Origin: Actinomycetota bacterium
GTDB taxonomy: Bacteria; Actinomycetota; Actinomycetes; Propionibacteriales; Propionibacteriaceae
Assembly: GCA_016213595.1 (NCBI GenBank)
Contig: JACRAA010000239.1
Span: 1 to 12,969, forward strand
DNA: 12,969 nt
Reading direction: 5' to 3'
In this document: one piece after another, positions 6,889 to 12,969 of the stretch
Numbering within the stretch: position 1 is the first letter of the stretch
Layout of the letters: the number at the start of each line of letters is the position of its first letter
Program-made: the position numbers and the translations under genes
Notes under the pieces: generated by a model
Told to the model about the DNA's origin: nothing
Databases searched by the model: none
What the model saw: the letters and a program-made list of their open reading frames with translations, nothing else

Positions 6889-7586
6889 CATCTGTCGAGC
6901 ACAGACTGCATCAGCGCGGCGTGGGCGTGCATCACGAGCTGCATCACGTCGTTCGTCCGCTCCCTGCTCACCGGCTGGCGACGGCTGGACGACGAGGCCA
7001 CTGCCTGTGCCACGAGACCCACCTCGCGCTCGGCGGCCATCTTGATCGCTCGAAGGTGTCTCGCGTCGATGCCGTACGAGGTGAGCTTGCGGGCCACGAC
7101 CGCGAGCGTGAGCGCCTCGCGGCCGTAGAAGGCGGTCCCCCGCCGGGGACGGATCACGAGCTGCCGCTCGAGCTCGACGAGCGTGGCCTCCGGCAGCCCC
7201 GAGACGTCGAGCAGCTCGCGACGGGTGAGGCGGATCGAGCGCCTGGCCGCCGCCGCGTCGGACTCCGGGCTCGCCGGGGACTGGGTGACGACCATGGGCT
7301 GCGGGGTGGGGGCCTCCATCGCCGGCGGCTCCGCACCCTGGTCGATCAGGGCCAGGTGCTCCCGGATGACCTTCAGCGGGAGGTAGTGGTTCTTCTGCGC
7401 CCGCAGCACGTACGCGAGCCTGTCGATGTCCATCCGGGAGTAGCGGCGGTACCCGGACGGCGCCCGTTCCGGGGCGATGAGGCCCTCAGCCTCGAGGAAC
7501 CTGATCTTCGAGATCGAGATGTCCGGGAACTCCTCCTGGAGCGCCTTCAGGACCTGGCCGATGCTCTGGAGCTGGGACGCCATCAC
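6888..7586 (-). CDS. ftsR: MerR-family transcriptional regulator, FtsR-like
   Basis: This 232-residue regulator has a MerR-type winged helix at the N-terminus: ISISKIRFLEAEGLI (23-37), SGYRRYSRMDIDRLAYVLRAQ (44-64), YLPLKVIREHLA (68-79). A Pro/Ala/Ser linker (about 84-114) follows, then a second MerR-like segment, RLTRRELLDVSGLPEATLVELE (119-140). The same architecture is found in M. tuberculosis Rv1828 and Corynebacterium glutamicum FtsR (Cg1631), an activator of ftsZ. The gene order (FHA protein, FtsR, nuclease, second MerR) is also the same in that species. The start is either the GTG at 7586, used here, giving a four-base GTGA overlap with the FHA stop, or the adjacent ATG at 7583. They differ by one residue. 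Translation is probably coupled to the FHA gene. The ftsZ target is inferred from homology; ftsZ is not in the window. Confidence 0.88.
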   Translation of the reverse strand: MMASQLQSIGQVLKALQEEFPDISISKIRFLEAEGLIAPERAPSGYRRYSRMDIDRLAYVLRAQKNHYLPLKVIREHLALIDQGAEPPAMEAPTPQPMVVTQSPASPESDAAAARRSIRLTRRELLDVSGLPEATLVELERQLVIRPRRGTAFYGREALTLAVVARKLTSYGIDARHLRAIKMAAEREVGLVAQAVASSSSRRQPVSRERTNDVMQLVMHAHAALMQSVLDR

Positions 7587-8068
7587 CCCAGCCCATGCGG
7601 ACTCGGGTAGAAGACCAGCCGGAACTTCCCGATCTGCACCTCGTCGCCGGCCCTCAGCACCACGGGTCCGGTGGTGAGCCTGCGGTTGACGTACGTCCCG
7701 TTGAGGCTGCCCTGGTCGGTGACCGTGAACTGTCCCCCTGCGCGCTCGAAGACACAGTGGTGCCGCGAGACGGTGATGTCGTCGAGGAAGATGTCGGAGG
7801 CGGGGGTACGGCCGGCACCGACCGAGTCGGAGTCGAGGAGGTACCTGGCGCCGCGGTCCTGGCCCCGGACAGCGACGAGGAGCGCAGACCCCTGCGGCAG
7901 CGCCTCCACGGCCCGGACCTGCTCCTCGGTGAGGTCCTCGAGCATGTCCGACGACAACAGCTTCAGCACGCCCGTCGTGTCGCCGGTGTGCTCGCGCAGA
8001 CGCTCGCCGCAGTGGGGGCAGAAGTTGCTGTCAGGTGCGACGGTGCTGCCGCACTTGGGGCACGTCAT
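7583..8068 (-). CDS. garA: FHA-domain regulator, GarA/OdhI-like, with N-terminal zinc ribbon
   Basis: This 161-residue cytoplasmic signalling protein has three parts. Residues 3-20 form a zinc ribbon (CPKC...CPHC). A short acidic stretch carries a Thr-Thr pair (31-32, in GDTTGVLKLL) where GarA and OdhI carry their ETTS kinase site. The C-terminal FHA domain has GAGRTPASDI, DDITVSRHHCVF and SLNGTYVN, including the phosphothreonine-reading Arg, Ser-Arg-His and Asn-Gly. In relatives the unphosphorylated protein inhibits the 2-oxoglutarate dehydrogenase complex and modulates glutamate metabolism; Ser/Thr kinase phosphorylation makes the FHA domain bind its own tail and switches it off. The zinc ribbon is extra compared with M. 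tuberculosis GarA. The start at 8068 has GAGGAG six bases upstream. It overlaps the FtsR-like gene and follows gcvH by 87 bases. Confidence 0.85.
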   Translation of the reverse strand: MTCPKCGSTVAPDSNFCPHCGERLREHTGDTTGVLKLLSSDMLEDLTEEQVRAVEALPQGSALLVAVRGQDRGARYLLDSDSVGAGRTPASDIFLDDITVSRHHCVFERAGGQFTVTDQGSLNGTYVNRRLTTGPVVLRAGDEVQIGKFRLVFYPSPHGLG

Positions 8069-8097
8069 CGGGGGCTCCTCGCAGTGTCAGGTCCCTC

Positions 8098-8103
8098 AGA
8101 CTA
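8098..8103 (-). promoter_or_regulatory. Possible -10 hexamer for the FHA-ftsR-nuclease genes
   Basis: TAGTCT on the minus strand fits TANNNT and would give a start near 8091 and a leader of about 23 bases holding the GAGGAG site. No good -35 is seen. It lies just after the hairpin that may end the gcvH transcript, which makes a new start here reasonable but unproven. Confidence 0.25.
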
Positions 8104-8130
8104 GCCCAGGACTTTCGCGCGAACCGGGCT
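8103..8130 (-). terminator. Hairpin between gcvH and the FHA gene, possible terminator or attenuator
   Basis: On the minus strand AGCCCGG and CTGGGCT can form seven pairs (one G-T) around a 14-base loop. The loop begins with the perfect palindrome TTCGCGCGAA (8114-8123). It starts 25 bases after the gcvH stop. No T-run follows. The palindrome could instead be a protein-binding site. Confidence 0.35.
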
Positions 8131-8155
8131 CGACGAGAGACTGGATGTGGCGGCG

Positions 8156-8539
8156 TCAGGCGCCCACGTGCTCGGCGTAGGCGTCGGCGTCGAGCAGGTC
8201 GTCGAGGTCCGCCTCGTCCGCGAGCTCGATCTCGAACAGCCAGCCCGCACCGTACGGGTCGGCGTTGACCGTTTCCGGCGTGTCTGCCAGGTGGTCGTTC
8301 ACCGCGCTGACCACGCCGTCCACCGGGCTGAAGACCTCGGAGACCGACTTGGTGGACTCGAGCTCTCCGCAGGCGTCCCCGGCCGCGACGTCCTGGCCGA
8401 CGGTCGGCAGCGACACGTACACGATGTCGCCGAGCGCGTCGGCGGCGTAGTCGGTGATGCCGACCCGGACGGTCGAGGCGTTGCCCTCACGCACCCACTC
8501 GTGCTCGGTGCTGTACTTCAGGTCCTCAGGGAAGTTCAT
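8156..8539 (-). CDS. gcvH: Glycine cleavage system H protein
   Basis: This 127-residue protein is the lipoyl carrier of glycine cleavage: it takes the aminomethyl group from GcvP, hands it to GcvT and is reoxidised by dihydrolipoyl dehydrogenase. It starts MNFPEDLKYSTEHEWVR, the family opening, followed by VGITDYAADALGDIVYVSLP. The lipoylation motif GELESTKSVSEVFSPVDG places the modified Lys at residue 64. The tail also fits the family (GWLFEIELAD...). I chose the ATG at 8539 because GAGAGG lies five bases upstream and it gives the family start; the longer frame adds 11 residues. It follows the second DUF881 gene by 57 bases and is separated from gcvP by four regulatory genes, as in M. tuberculosis. 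Confidence 0.96.
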   Translation of the reverse strand: MNFPEDLKYSTEHEWVREGNASTVRVGITDYAADALGDIVYVSLPTVGQDVAAGDACGELESTKSVSEVFSPVDGVVSAVNDHLADTPETVNADPYGAGWLFEIELADEADLDDLLDADAYAEHVGA

Positions 8540-8596
8540 GCTCGCCTCTCTCGGTCGTGCTGCCGCTCGCATTCTCGCGCATCGGGACCTGCGCGG

Positions 8597-9382
8597 TCAC
8601 GCGGGGCGCGCGTACTGGTTCTGCGGCAGCTGTCGCACGGCCGTGATGGTCACCGTGGTCTCCTGGGTGATCGTCACCGTCCCGCCCAGCTGCTGCACCT
8701 GGCTCACCAGCCCGCCGCGGAACCTGGCCGCCTCCTCCAGCGCGTGGCCCTCGCCGATGACGTCGATGACGATGGGCCGGGTGACCGTCATGCGGTCGGC
8801 GACGAGGGAGCCGCTCGCGCTCGAGAACCAGGTCGACGCCACCACCCGGATGGAGTCGTTGATCTCGATCACCTCCGCCCCCGCGTCGCGGAACTCCTCG
8901 ATGGCGTCGAGCAGGGTGGAGGCCGTCACCTTCGTGCCCGGGTCGTACACCACCACCCGGATCCCGGGTCCGGTCGCGCCCACGGTGCCGTTGAGGATCG
9001 CCAGGTTGTCCAGCCGGTTCTGGGCCTCGGTCTGGGCGACCTTGGCGCCGTCGACCCCCGACTGCAGCTTGTCCCGGGTCGCCTTGAGCTGCGCGATCTC
9101 GGCCTCGAGCCGGCTCGTCTCCGTGGTGGCGGTGTCCAAGAGCTGGATGAGGTCGGCGCGCCTCGCCGTCCGGTACGGGTCGTCCGCCGCCTTCGTCGTC
9201 AGCTGCGTGCCGACCCCGAGGCCGAACACGAGCAGGACGGCAGCGAGCAGGACATGGCTCGCCGACGGGCGCATCAGCGCTCGGCCGAGGTCCCCGAGCG
9301 ATCGCTGGGGACGTACGGGAGAGCCCTGGGCGTTGCCGTCGTCGGCGGCGTGACGCGGCTCGACGTCCGGCTCGTCAGGCAT
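8597..9382 (-). CDS. DUF881 family membrane-anchored protein (Rv1825-like)
   Basis: This 261-residue protein has a hydrophilic cytoplasmic N-terminus (1-40), one transmembrane helix (about 42-60, ASHVLLAAVLLVFGLGVG), a predicted coiled coil (about 72-126, rich in Leu, Glu, Lys and Gln) and a C-terminal DUF881 domain. The domain shows GPGIRVVVYD, LLDAIEEFRDAGAEVIEIND and RPIVIDVIGEGHALEEAARF. The likely topology is N-in with the coiled coil and domain outside. The biochemical role is unknown. In Bacillus subtilis, DUF881 proteins YlxW and YlxX are encoded with sbp just before ftsA-ftsZ, which hints at envelope or division work. The ATG at 9382 overlaps the sbp stop by eight bases, so the genes are translationally linked. 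It is a diverged partner of the DUF881 protein on the other side of sbp. Confidence 0.85.
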   Translation of the reverse strand: MPDEPDVEPRHAADDGNAQGSPVRPQRSLGDLGRALMRPSASHVLLAAVLLVFGLGVGTQLTTKAADDPYRTARRADLIQLLDTATTETSRLEAEIAQLKATRDKLQSGVDGAKVAQTEAQNRLDNLAILNGTVGATGPGIRVVVYDPGTKVTASTLLDAIEEFRDAGAEVIEINDSIRVVASTWFSSASGSLVADRMTVTRPIVIDVIGEGHALEEAARFRGGLVSQVQQLGGTVTITQETTVTITAVRQLPQNQYARPA

Positions 9383-9707
9383 GGAAGACGGCCCTGCGGA
9401 TGGCGGCGGCGTTGGTGAAGATGCGGATGCCGAGCACGACGACGACCGCTGTCGAGAGCTGGCTGCCGACCCCGATCTGGTCGCCGATGAACACGATCAG
9501 CGCCGCGATGAGGACGTTCGAGAAGAAGGACACGGCGAACACGCGGTCCGAGAACATGCCGTCGAACCAGGCGCGCAGGGCGCCGAACAGCGCATCGAGC
9601 GCGGCCACGATCATGATCGGGAGGTACGTCGTGAGGCCGGACGGCAGCGACGGCTCGAGCCAGATGCCCAGCGCGATGCCGACCAGCAGGGCAAGGATCG
9701 CGAACAT
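9375..9707 (-). CDS. sbp: Small basic protein Sbp (DUF1290), integral membrane
   Basis: This 110-residue protein is nearly all hydrophobic helix: about 2-17 (FAILALLVGIALGIWL), 26-46, 58-76 and 83-95. Family landmarks are a Pro in the first loop (LEPSLPSGLTTYLP), AALDALFGALRAWFDGMF (35-52), FSNVLIAALIVFIGDQIGVGSQLSTAVVVVLGIRIFTN (62-99) and a short basic tail with two arginines. It corresponds to M. tuberculosis Rv1824 and B. subtilis Sbp. No activity is known. The ATG at 9707 has a very good GGAGG six bases upstream, which begins inside the TGA stop of the preceding DUF881 gene (TGAGGAGG), so there is tight coupling. It sits between two DUF881 genes, suggesting the three products act in one membrane complex; that is inference. 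Confidence 0.88.
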   Translation of the reverse strand: MFAILALLVGIALGIWLEPSLPSGLTTYLPIMIVAALDALFGALRAWFDGMFSDRVFAVSFFSNVLIAALIVFIGDQIGVGSQLSTAVVVVLGIRIFTNAAAIRRAVFHA

Positions 9708-9717
9708 TCGTCCCTCC

Positions 9718-10512
9718 TCAGGACTTCTGGGCTGTGGTCACGGTGAGCCCGGGGTCGGCCGGCAGGGTGAGCGACGCGGAGGTGGACACGTCGTACGCCA
9801 GACCGTAGTTGCTCCTCGCATCAGCCCACCAGACGCCGCCGGAGGTTTCGGCGAAATGTGCGGGCAGCGTCTTGGTGTCCCCGATCGCCTCGATGCGGTA
9901 CGGACGGAGCAGCGAGCGGTAGTCGACCGTGATGGCCGCTCCGGCGCTGCGGATCGCCGTACGGGTGGTGAGCCGGTGCCCGTTGATGGCGATGGCCTCC
10001 GCCCCGGCCTCCCACACACCGTTGACGAGCTGCCGCAGGTCCTCGTCCGTGACGCGGGCGGCGTTCGTACCGGAAGCGTCGTCCACCACGACGACCATGC
10101 CGGGGCCTGACACGGCCGTGCCGCCGGACACGGCACCCTGGGCGTCGAGCTGCGCCTGGTTCCCCGTCCCCACCTGCCTCTTCTGGAGATCCGCGATCTG
10201 CTGGTCCAGGGCGACCTGCTGTGAGCGGAGGTCGTCGTTGGTCTTCTCGGCAGCCCTGATCCGGGTGATGAGCTGGTCGCGCTCCGAGGCCGCGGCCGGC
10301 GACGCCTGGTAGGTGTACCAGGCCTGCACGGCCACGACCACGCCCAGCACGAGTGCCACGACGGCGAGAGGGAGACGCAAGGCTCCCCTGCTGGCGTGCT
10401 TGCCGACGACCGCGTAGTCGGGGTCGAGAGCACCCTCCCGGATCTGCCGCAGCAGGTCCATGCTCCAGTCGACCGGGCGCTGGCTGTCACCGCGGACCTG
10501 GCGCCTGCTCAC
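9718..10512 (-). CDS. DUF881 family membrane-anchored protein (Rv1823-like)
   Basis: This 264-residue protein has a cytoplasmic N-terminus with the family motif RPVDWSMDLLRQIREGALDP (12-31), one transmembrane helix (about 45-66), a predicted coiled coil (about 75-113) and the DUF881 domain (about 130-255). The domain carries SGPGMVVVVDDASG, LRQLVNGVWEAGAEAIAING and PYRIEAIGDTKTL. I place the start at the GTG at 10512, which overlaps the pgsA stop as GTGA and keeps the conserved residues before the first Met. An ATG at 10461 would cut them off and has its GGAG only one base away. A longer frame to 10809 is an artefact reading through pgsA. Function is unknown. It is the first gene of the DUF881-sbp-DUF881 trio. 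Confidence 0.83.
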   Translation of the reverse strand: MSRRQVRGDSQRPVDWSMDLLRQIREGALDPDYAVVGKHASRGALRLPLAVVALVLGVVVAVQAWYTYQASPAAASERDQLITRIRAAEKTNDDLRSQQVALDQQIADLQKRQVGTGNQAQLDAQGAVSGGTAVSGPGMVVVVDDASGTNAARVTDEDLRQLVNGVWEAGAEAIAINGHRLTTRTAIRSAGAAITVDYRSLLRPYRIEAIGDTKTLPAHFAETSGGVWWADARSNYGLAYDVSTSASLTLPADPGLTVTTAQKS

Positions 10513-11096
10513 CGCACCCGCTTCGTGGAGCGGACCAGAGAGACGGCCTGTCGCACGTACAGGAAGCCTGCCCACCAGTACAGGGCCGTGCCCCAGAACA
10601 CGAAGGCCCAGCCCACGACCTTGAACACCAGCGCCCCCGGCCAGCTGGCGTCGCCGAGCAGCACCGACGGGAACGCGTACAGCAGGAAGAACGTCGCCAC
10701 CTTGCCGAGGAAGTGGACGGGCAGGCTGGTGTAGCCGCGCGTGCGCAGCAACGGGACCAGCAGGGCCATGCACAGGTCGCGCAGCACGAGGACGGCGACG
10801 AGCCACCACGGGATCACCTCGCGGAGCGCCAGCCCGAGCAGGGTCGCCGCGATGTACGTGCGGTCGACGACAGGGTCGAGCATCTGGCCGATGCGTGAGA
10901 CCTGATGACTGCTCCGCGCCAGGTAGCCGTCGAAGAAGTCCGTGGCGCCGCTGACCGCGAGCACGACCACGGCCCAGCCGTCCGCGTGCGGTCCGAGGAG
11001 CAGCCAGAGGAACAGCGGGACGCCGGCCAGCCGTACGAAGCTGAGGACGTTGGGCACCGTCAACACACGGTCGGTGTCGTACGCGGTACCTGGCAC
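10509..11096 (-). CDS. CDP-alcohol phosphatidyltransferase (PgsA2-like)
   Basis: This 195-residue integral membrane enzyme transfers a phosphatidyl group from CDP-diacylglycerol to an alcohol. The full catalytic motif D-x2-D-G-x2-A-R-x8-G-x3-D-x3-D is intact: D53, D56-G57, A60-R61, G70, D74, D78. Hydrophobic segments lie around 20-35, 41-50, 82-106 and 125-165. The N-terminal VPNVLSFVRL is typical of the glycerol-phosphate branch. Position next to the DUF881 gene matches M. tuberculosis Rv1822 (PgsA2), annotated as a phosphatidylglycerophosphate synthase. Its place right after patA-pimA also makes phosphatidylinositol-phosphate synthase worth considering, but that gene normally precedes patA. 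The acceptor alcohol is therefore not settled. The start is a GTG at 11096 with a weak site, 24 bases after the pimA stop; its stop overlaps the next gene by four bases. Confidence 0.85.
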   Translation of the reverse strand: MPGTAYDTDRVLTVPNVLSFVRLAGVPLFLWLLLGPHADGWAVVVLAVSGATDFFDGYLARSSHQVSRIGQMLDPVVDRTYIAATLLGLALREVIPWWLVAVLVLRDLCMALLVPLLRTRGYTSLPVHFLGKVATFFLLYAFPSVLLGDASWPGALVFKVVGWAFVFWGTALYWWAGFLYVRQAVSLVRSTKRVR

Positions 11097-11120
11097 CTCG
11101 TCAGCGTACCGGCGGTCCCA

Positions 11121-12242
11121 CTAGCCCGTTCGACGACCTGCCGCGCTGGGGCTGAGGGCGTCGACGTAGGTCTCGAGGACCGCAGGGCCGATCATCTGCC
11201 AGTCGTACAGCGCGGCGAGGGAGCGGCCATGAGCCGTCGGCTGAGGCGCGGCGAGGGCCGCCAGCACACCGTCCGCGAGGGCGCTCGGCGAGCCTGTCCG
11301 GACGATCCGGCCCAGCGGGCTGGAGCCGTCGGTGAGCAGCTCGATGAACGCTGGAAGGTCCGAGGCGACGACCGTCGCACCGGAGGCCAGCGCCTCGACG
11401 AGCACGATGCCGAAGCTCTCGCGGCCGGTGTGAGGCGCGACGAACACGTCCGAGGCGGCCAGCAGGTCGTTCCGCTGGTCGTCGGTGAGCTCGCCGACGT
11501 AGCGGACGTTGGGTCCGGCGGGGACGGGGACGCCTGCTCCCGCGACGCAGATGTCGACGTCGGGGCGCTGACGGACGATGTCATCGACCGCCGCGAGCAG
11601 TACGGCGAGCCCCTTGCGACGCTCGCGCAGGCGTCCGACGAAGGTCACCCTTGGCCTGCTCCCGCCCCGCCACGGGCCGGCCGCCGCTGCCCGGTCGAAG
11701 TCGGCGAGCCGGATGCCGTTGCCGATGACGCGGGGCTGGAGACCCAGGTGACGTTCGACCACGCGTGCAGCGGTCCTCGACACCGCGATCCCCTCGTCGA
11801 TCCGGGCAACCGTCGCGCCGAGGAGGCGTCCGGCGGCCGCCATGCTGCGCGAGCCGGGGGTCGCGGTGTGGAAGGTCGCGACGACAGGGATGTCCGCGGC
11901 CCGCACGGCGAGGACCGATGCGCTGGGCGTGATCGGCTCGTGGACGTGGAGCAGGTCCAGGTCGGACTGGGCGAGCCAGCGTCTTACGCGCAGCGACGAG
12001 ATGGGCCCGCACGCGATCCGCGCAACGGACCCGTTGTACGGGACGGCGACCGATCCGCCGGTGGTCGCCACGCGGTCGGGGATGAGTCCCGCCTCGGCGA
12101 GGCGGACGTCGGTGAGGGTTCCGGGCGCGAGGACGTAGGCCTCGTGGCCGGCCTCTGTCAGCCACCGGGCCAGGCCGAGGACCTGCGCCTGCACTCCCCC
12201 ATGGGCACGCAGGTCGTACGGGCAGACCAGCCCGACCCTCAT
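11121..12242 (-). CDS. pimA: Phosphatidylinositol alpha-mannosyltransferase PimA (GT4 family)
   Basis: This 373-residue GT-B glycosyltransferase puts the first mannose from GDP-mannose on phosphatidylinositol at the inner face of the membrane, starting phosphatidylinositol mannoside synthesis. It follows M. smegmatis PimA throughout: MRVGLVCPYDLRAHGGVQAQ (1-20, with the GGV loop), PYNGSVAR (68-75), LLHVHEP (97-103), VATFHTAT (121-128, His125 corresponding to catalytic His118), VGRLRERRKGLAVLLAA (phosphate-binding Arg and Lys) and ESFGIVLVEAL, with Glu275 corresponding to Glu274. The C-terminus is a little shorter in its middle linker but complete. The ATG at 12242 overlaps the patA stop as ATGA. 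pgsA follows after 24 bases. Another GT4 enzyme is possible, but the motif set and partner gene favour PimA. Confidence 0.92.
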   Translation of the reverse strand: MRVGLVCPYDLRAHGGVQAQVLGLARWLTEAGHEAYVLAPGTLTDVRLAEAGLIPDRVATTGGSVAVPYNGSVARIACGPISSLRVRRWLAQSDLDLLHVHEPITPSASVLAVRAADIPVVATFHTATPGSRSMAAAGRLLGATVARIDEGIAVSRTAARVVERHLGLQPRVIGNGIRLADFDRAAAAGPWRGGSRPRVTFVGRLRERRKGLAVLLAAVDDIVRQRPDVDICVAGAGVPVPAGPNVRYVGELTDDQRNDLLAASDVFVAPHTGRESFGIVLVEALASGATVVASDLPAFIELLTDGSSPLGRIVRTGSPSALADGVLAALAAPQPTAHGRSLAALYDWQMIGPAVLETYVDALSPSAAGRRTG

Positions 12243-12969
12243 GGCCGGACCTGGTCCGCCGCGGGGAAGAACGGGACGAACACGTGCCAGTCGCTGGGGG
12301 TCAGCGCGACCTCGGCCGCGTAGAAGGTGACGAGGTCCTGCGTCATGGCTCGCAGCCCGTCCGCGCCGGTACGGTGCCTCACCGGTTCGGAGAACGCCAG
12401 GTGGATCCCGGCGTCGGTGTAACGGGCAGAGATGCCGACGAGGTGGGCGCCGGTGCGGCGTGCCAGCAGGGCAGGCCCGATGGGCGCGAGCGTGGGACGG
12501 CCCGAGCCTGGGCCGGGCCAGACGACCGGGACGCCCTTGCCGTCGAAGACCCTGTCGGCGACGAGGCAGGCGAGGTAGCCCTCCTCGACGTCCCGGGTCA
12601 AGGAGGTGAGCGCCCGGGGGTCCCGGTGGGAGTAGATCCTCATCCCCAGCTTCTCGCGGTAGCGCTTGAACGCCGTGAACTCGGCGTCCCCGAACTCCTC
12701 GGCGACGGTTGTCACGGGCATGCCCGTGGCACAGGCCCAGGCACCCGCGTGGTCCCAGGAGCCGATGTGGGGCAGCGCGACCACCGCGCCGCGCGTGGCC
12801 ATCGCCTCGCGGAGCTGACGCTCCCCCTCACTGTCCGTCGTCACGGTCGAGACCACCCGTTCGGGGCTCCACGACGGCATGACGAACGACTCGGTGAAGT
12901 TCCGGGTCCAGCTCCGGACAGCGGCGTCCTCGTCGGCCTCCGACGGCGCGCGTCCGGTCGCCAGCGTGA
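12239..12969 (-). CDS. Phosphatidylinositol mannoside acyltransferase PatA-like (N-terminus cut by window edge)
   Basis: About 242 C-terminal residues are visible; the frame is open to the right edge, so an internal Met at 12880 is not the start. The protein belongs to the lauroyl/myristoyl acyltransferase (LABLAT/HtrB) family. In actinobacteria the member beside pimA, PatA, acylates the mannose of PIM from acyl-CoA on the cytoplasmic face of the membrane. Visible marks are RSWTRNFTESFVMPSWS at the N-terminal side, the catalytic H-x4-D motif in ALPHIGSWDHAG, GYLACLVADRVFDGKGVPVVWPG and a late LVGISARYT strand. It ends in the ATGA overlap with pimA. A general acyltransferase is the alternative, but gene pairing makes PatA the best reading. 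Confidence 0.87.
   Translation of the reverse strand, partial: TLATGRAPSEADEDAAVRSWTRNFTESFVMPSWSPERVVSTVTTDSEGERQLREAMATRGAVVALPHIGSWDHAGAWACATGMPVTTVAEEFGDAEFTAFKRYREKLGMRIYSHRDPRALTSLTRDVEEGYLACLVADRVFDGKGVPVVWPGPGSGRPTLAPIGPALLARRTGAHLVGISARYTDAGIHLAFSEPVRHRTGADGLRAMTQDLVTFYAAEVALTPSDWHVFVPFFPAADQVRP

Noticed and set aside
8540..8596. Promoter directly before gcvH
   Set aside because: The 57-base gap holds no TANNNT hexamer at a sensible distance; gcvH is more likely read through from the DUF881 genes.
10513..10809. Long N-terminal extension of the first DUF881 protein
   Set aside because: It reads through pgsA in another frame; the residues are low complexity, and the GTG at 10512 overlapping the pgsA stop explains the gene.
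1..12969. Defence system, mobile element, CRISPR, prophage or tRNA
   Set aside because: Every gene belongs to the conserved chromosomal set of actinobacteria, and no transposase, integrase, direct-repeat array or cloverleaf was found.

Overview
This is a gene-dense, high-GC stretch of core chromosome from an actinobacterium. The best guess is the order Propionibacteriales: the pyrophosphate-type phosphofructokinase closely resembles what I recall of the Propionibacterium freudenreichii enzyme. The assignment to Actinobacteria is firm, because the gene order from pgsA to gcvP reproduces the Rv1822-Rv1832 block of Mycobacterium tuberculosis. I see no mobile element, phage gene, CRISPR array, rRNA or tRNA, and no gene-free gap longer than about 170 bases.

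Layout. The left edge holds the first 42 codons of a DNA photolyase (minus strand), divergent from a pyrophosphate-dependent phosphofructokinase (plus strand, 234-1454). That gene converges on a YihY/BrkB-type membrane protein (minus, 1537-2640), with a 10-bp inverted repeat between them. Everything to the right is on the minus strand. Read in the direction of transcription, from the right edge leftwards, it runs: patA-like acyltransferase (cut by the window edge), pimA-like mannosyltransferase, CDP-alcohol phosphatidyltransferase, DUF881 protein, small basic protein Sbp, second DUF881 protein, gcvH, GarA/OdhI-like FHA protein, FtsR-like MerR regulator, bifunctional nuclease (DUF151), ResR-like MerR regulator, and gcvP.

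How the genes fit together. The first part of the minus-strand cluster builds and organises the cell envelope (phosphatidylinositol mannosides, phospholipid head groups, DUF881/Sbp membrane proteins). The second part combines glycine cleavage (gcvH, gcvP) with regulators that in relatives set central nitrogen/carbon flux (GarA/OdhI), ftsZ expression (FtsR) and growth and division (ResR). Most junctions overlap or are very short, so long polycistronic transcripts are likely. Sequence signals suggest possible breaks: hairpins after gcvH and after the nuclease, a good sigma-70-type promoter before the ResR-like gene, and a strong hairpin after gcvP.

Nothing here looks like a new defence or mobile system. 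The most interesting points are the DUF881-Sbp-DUF881 membrane module beside an ftsZ-type regulator, the hairpin over the gcvP ribosome binding site, and the regulatory inverted repeats between the MerR and nuclease genes.
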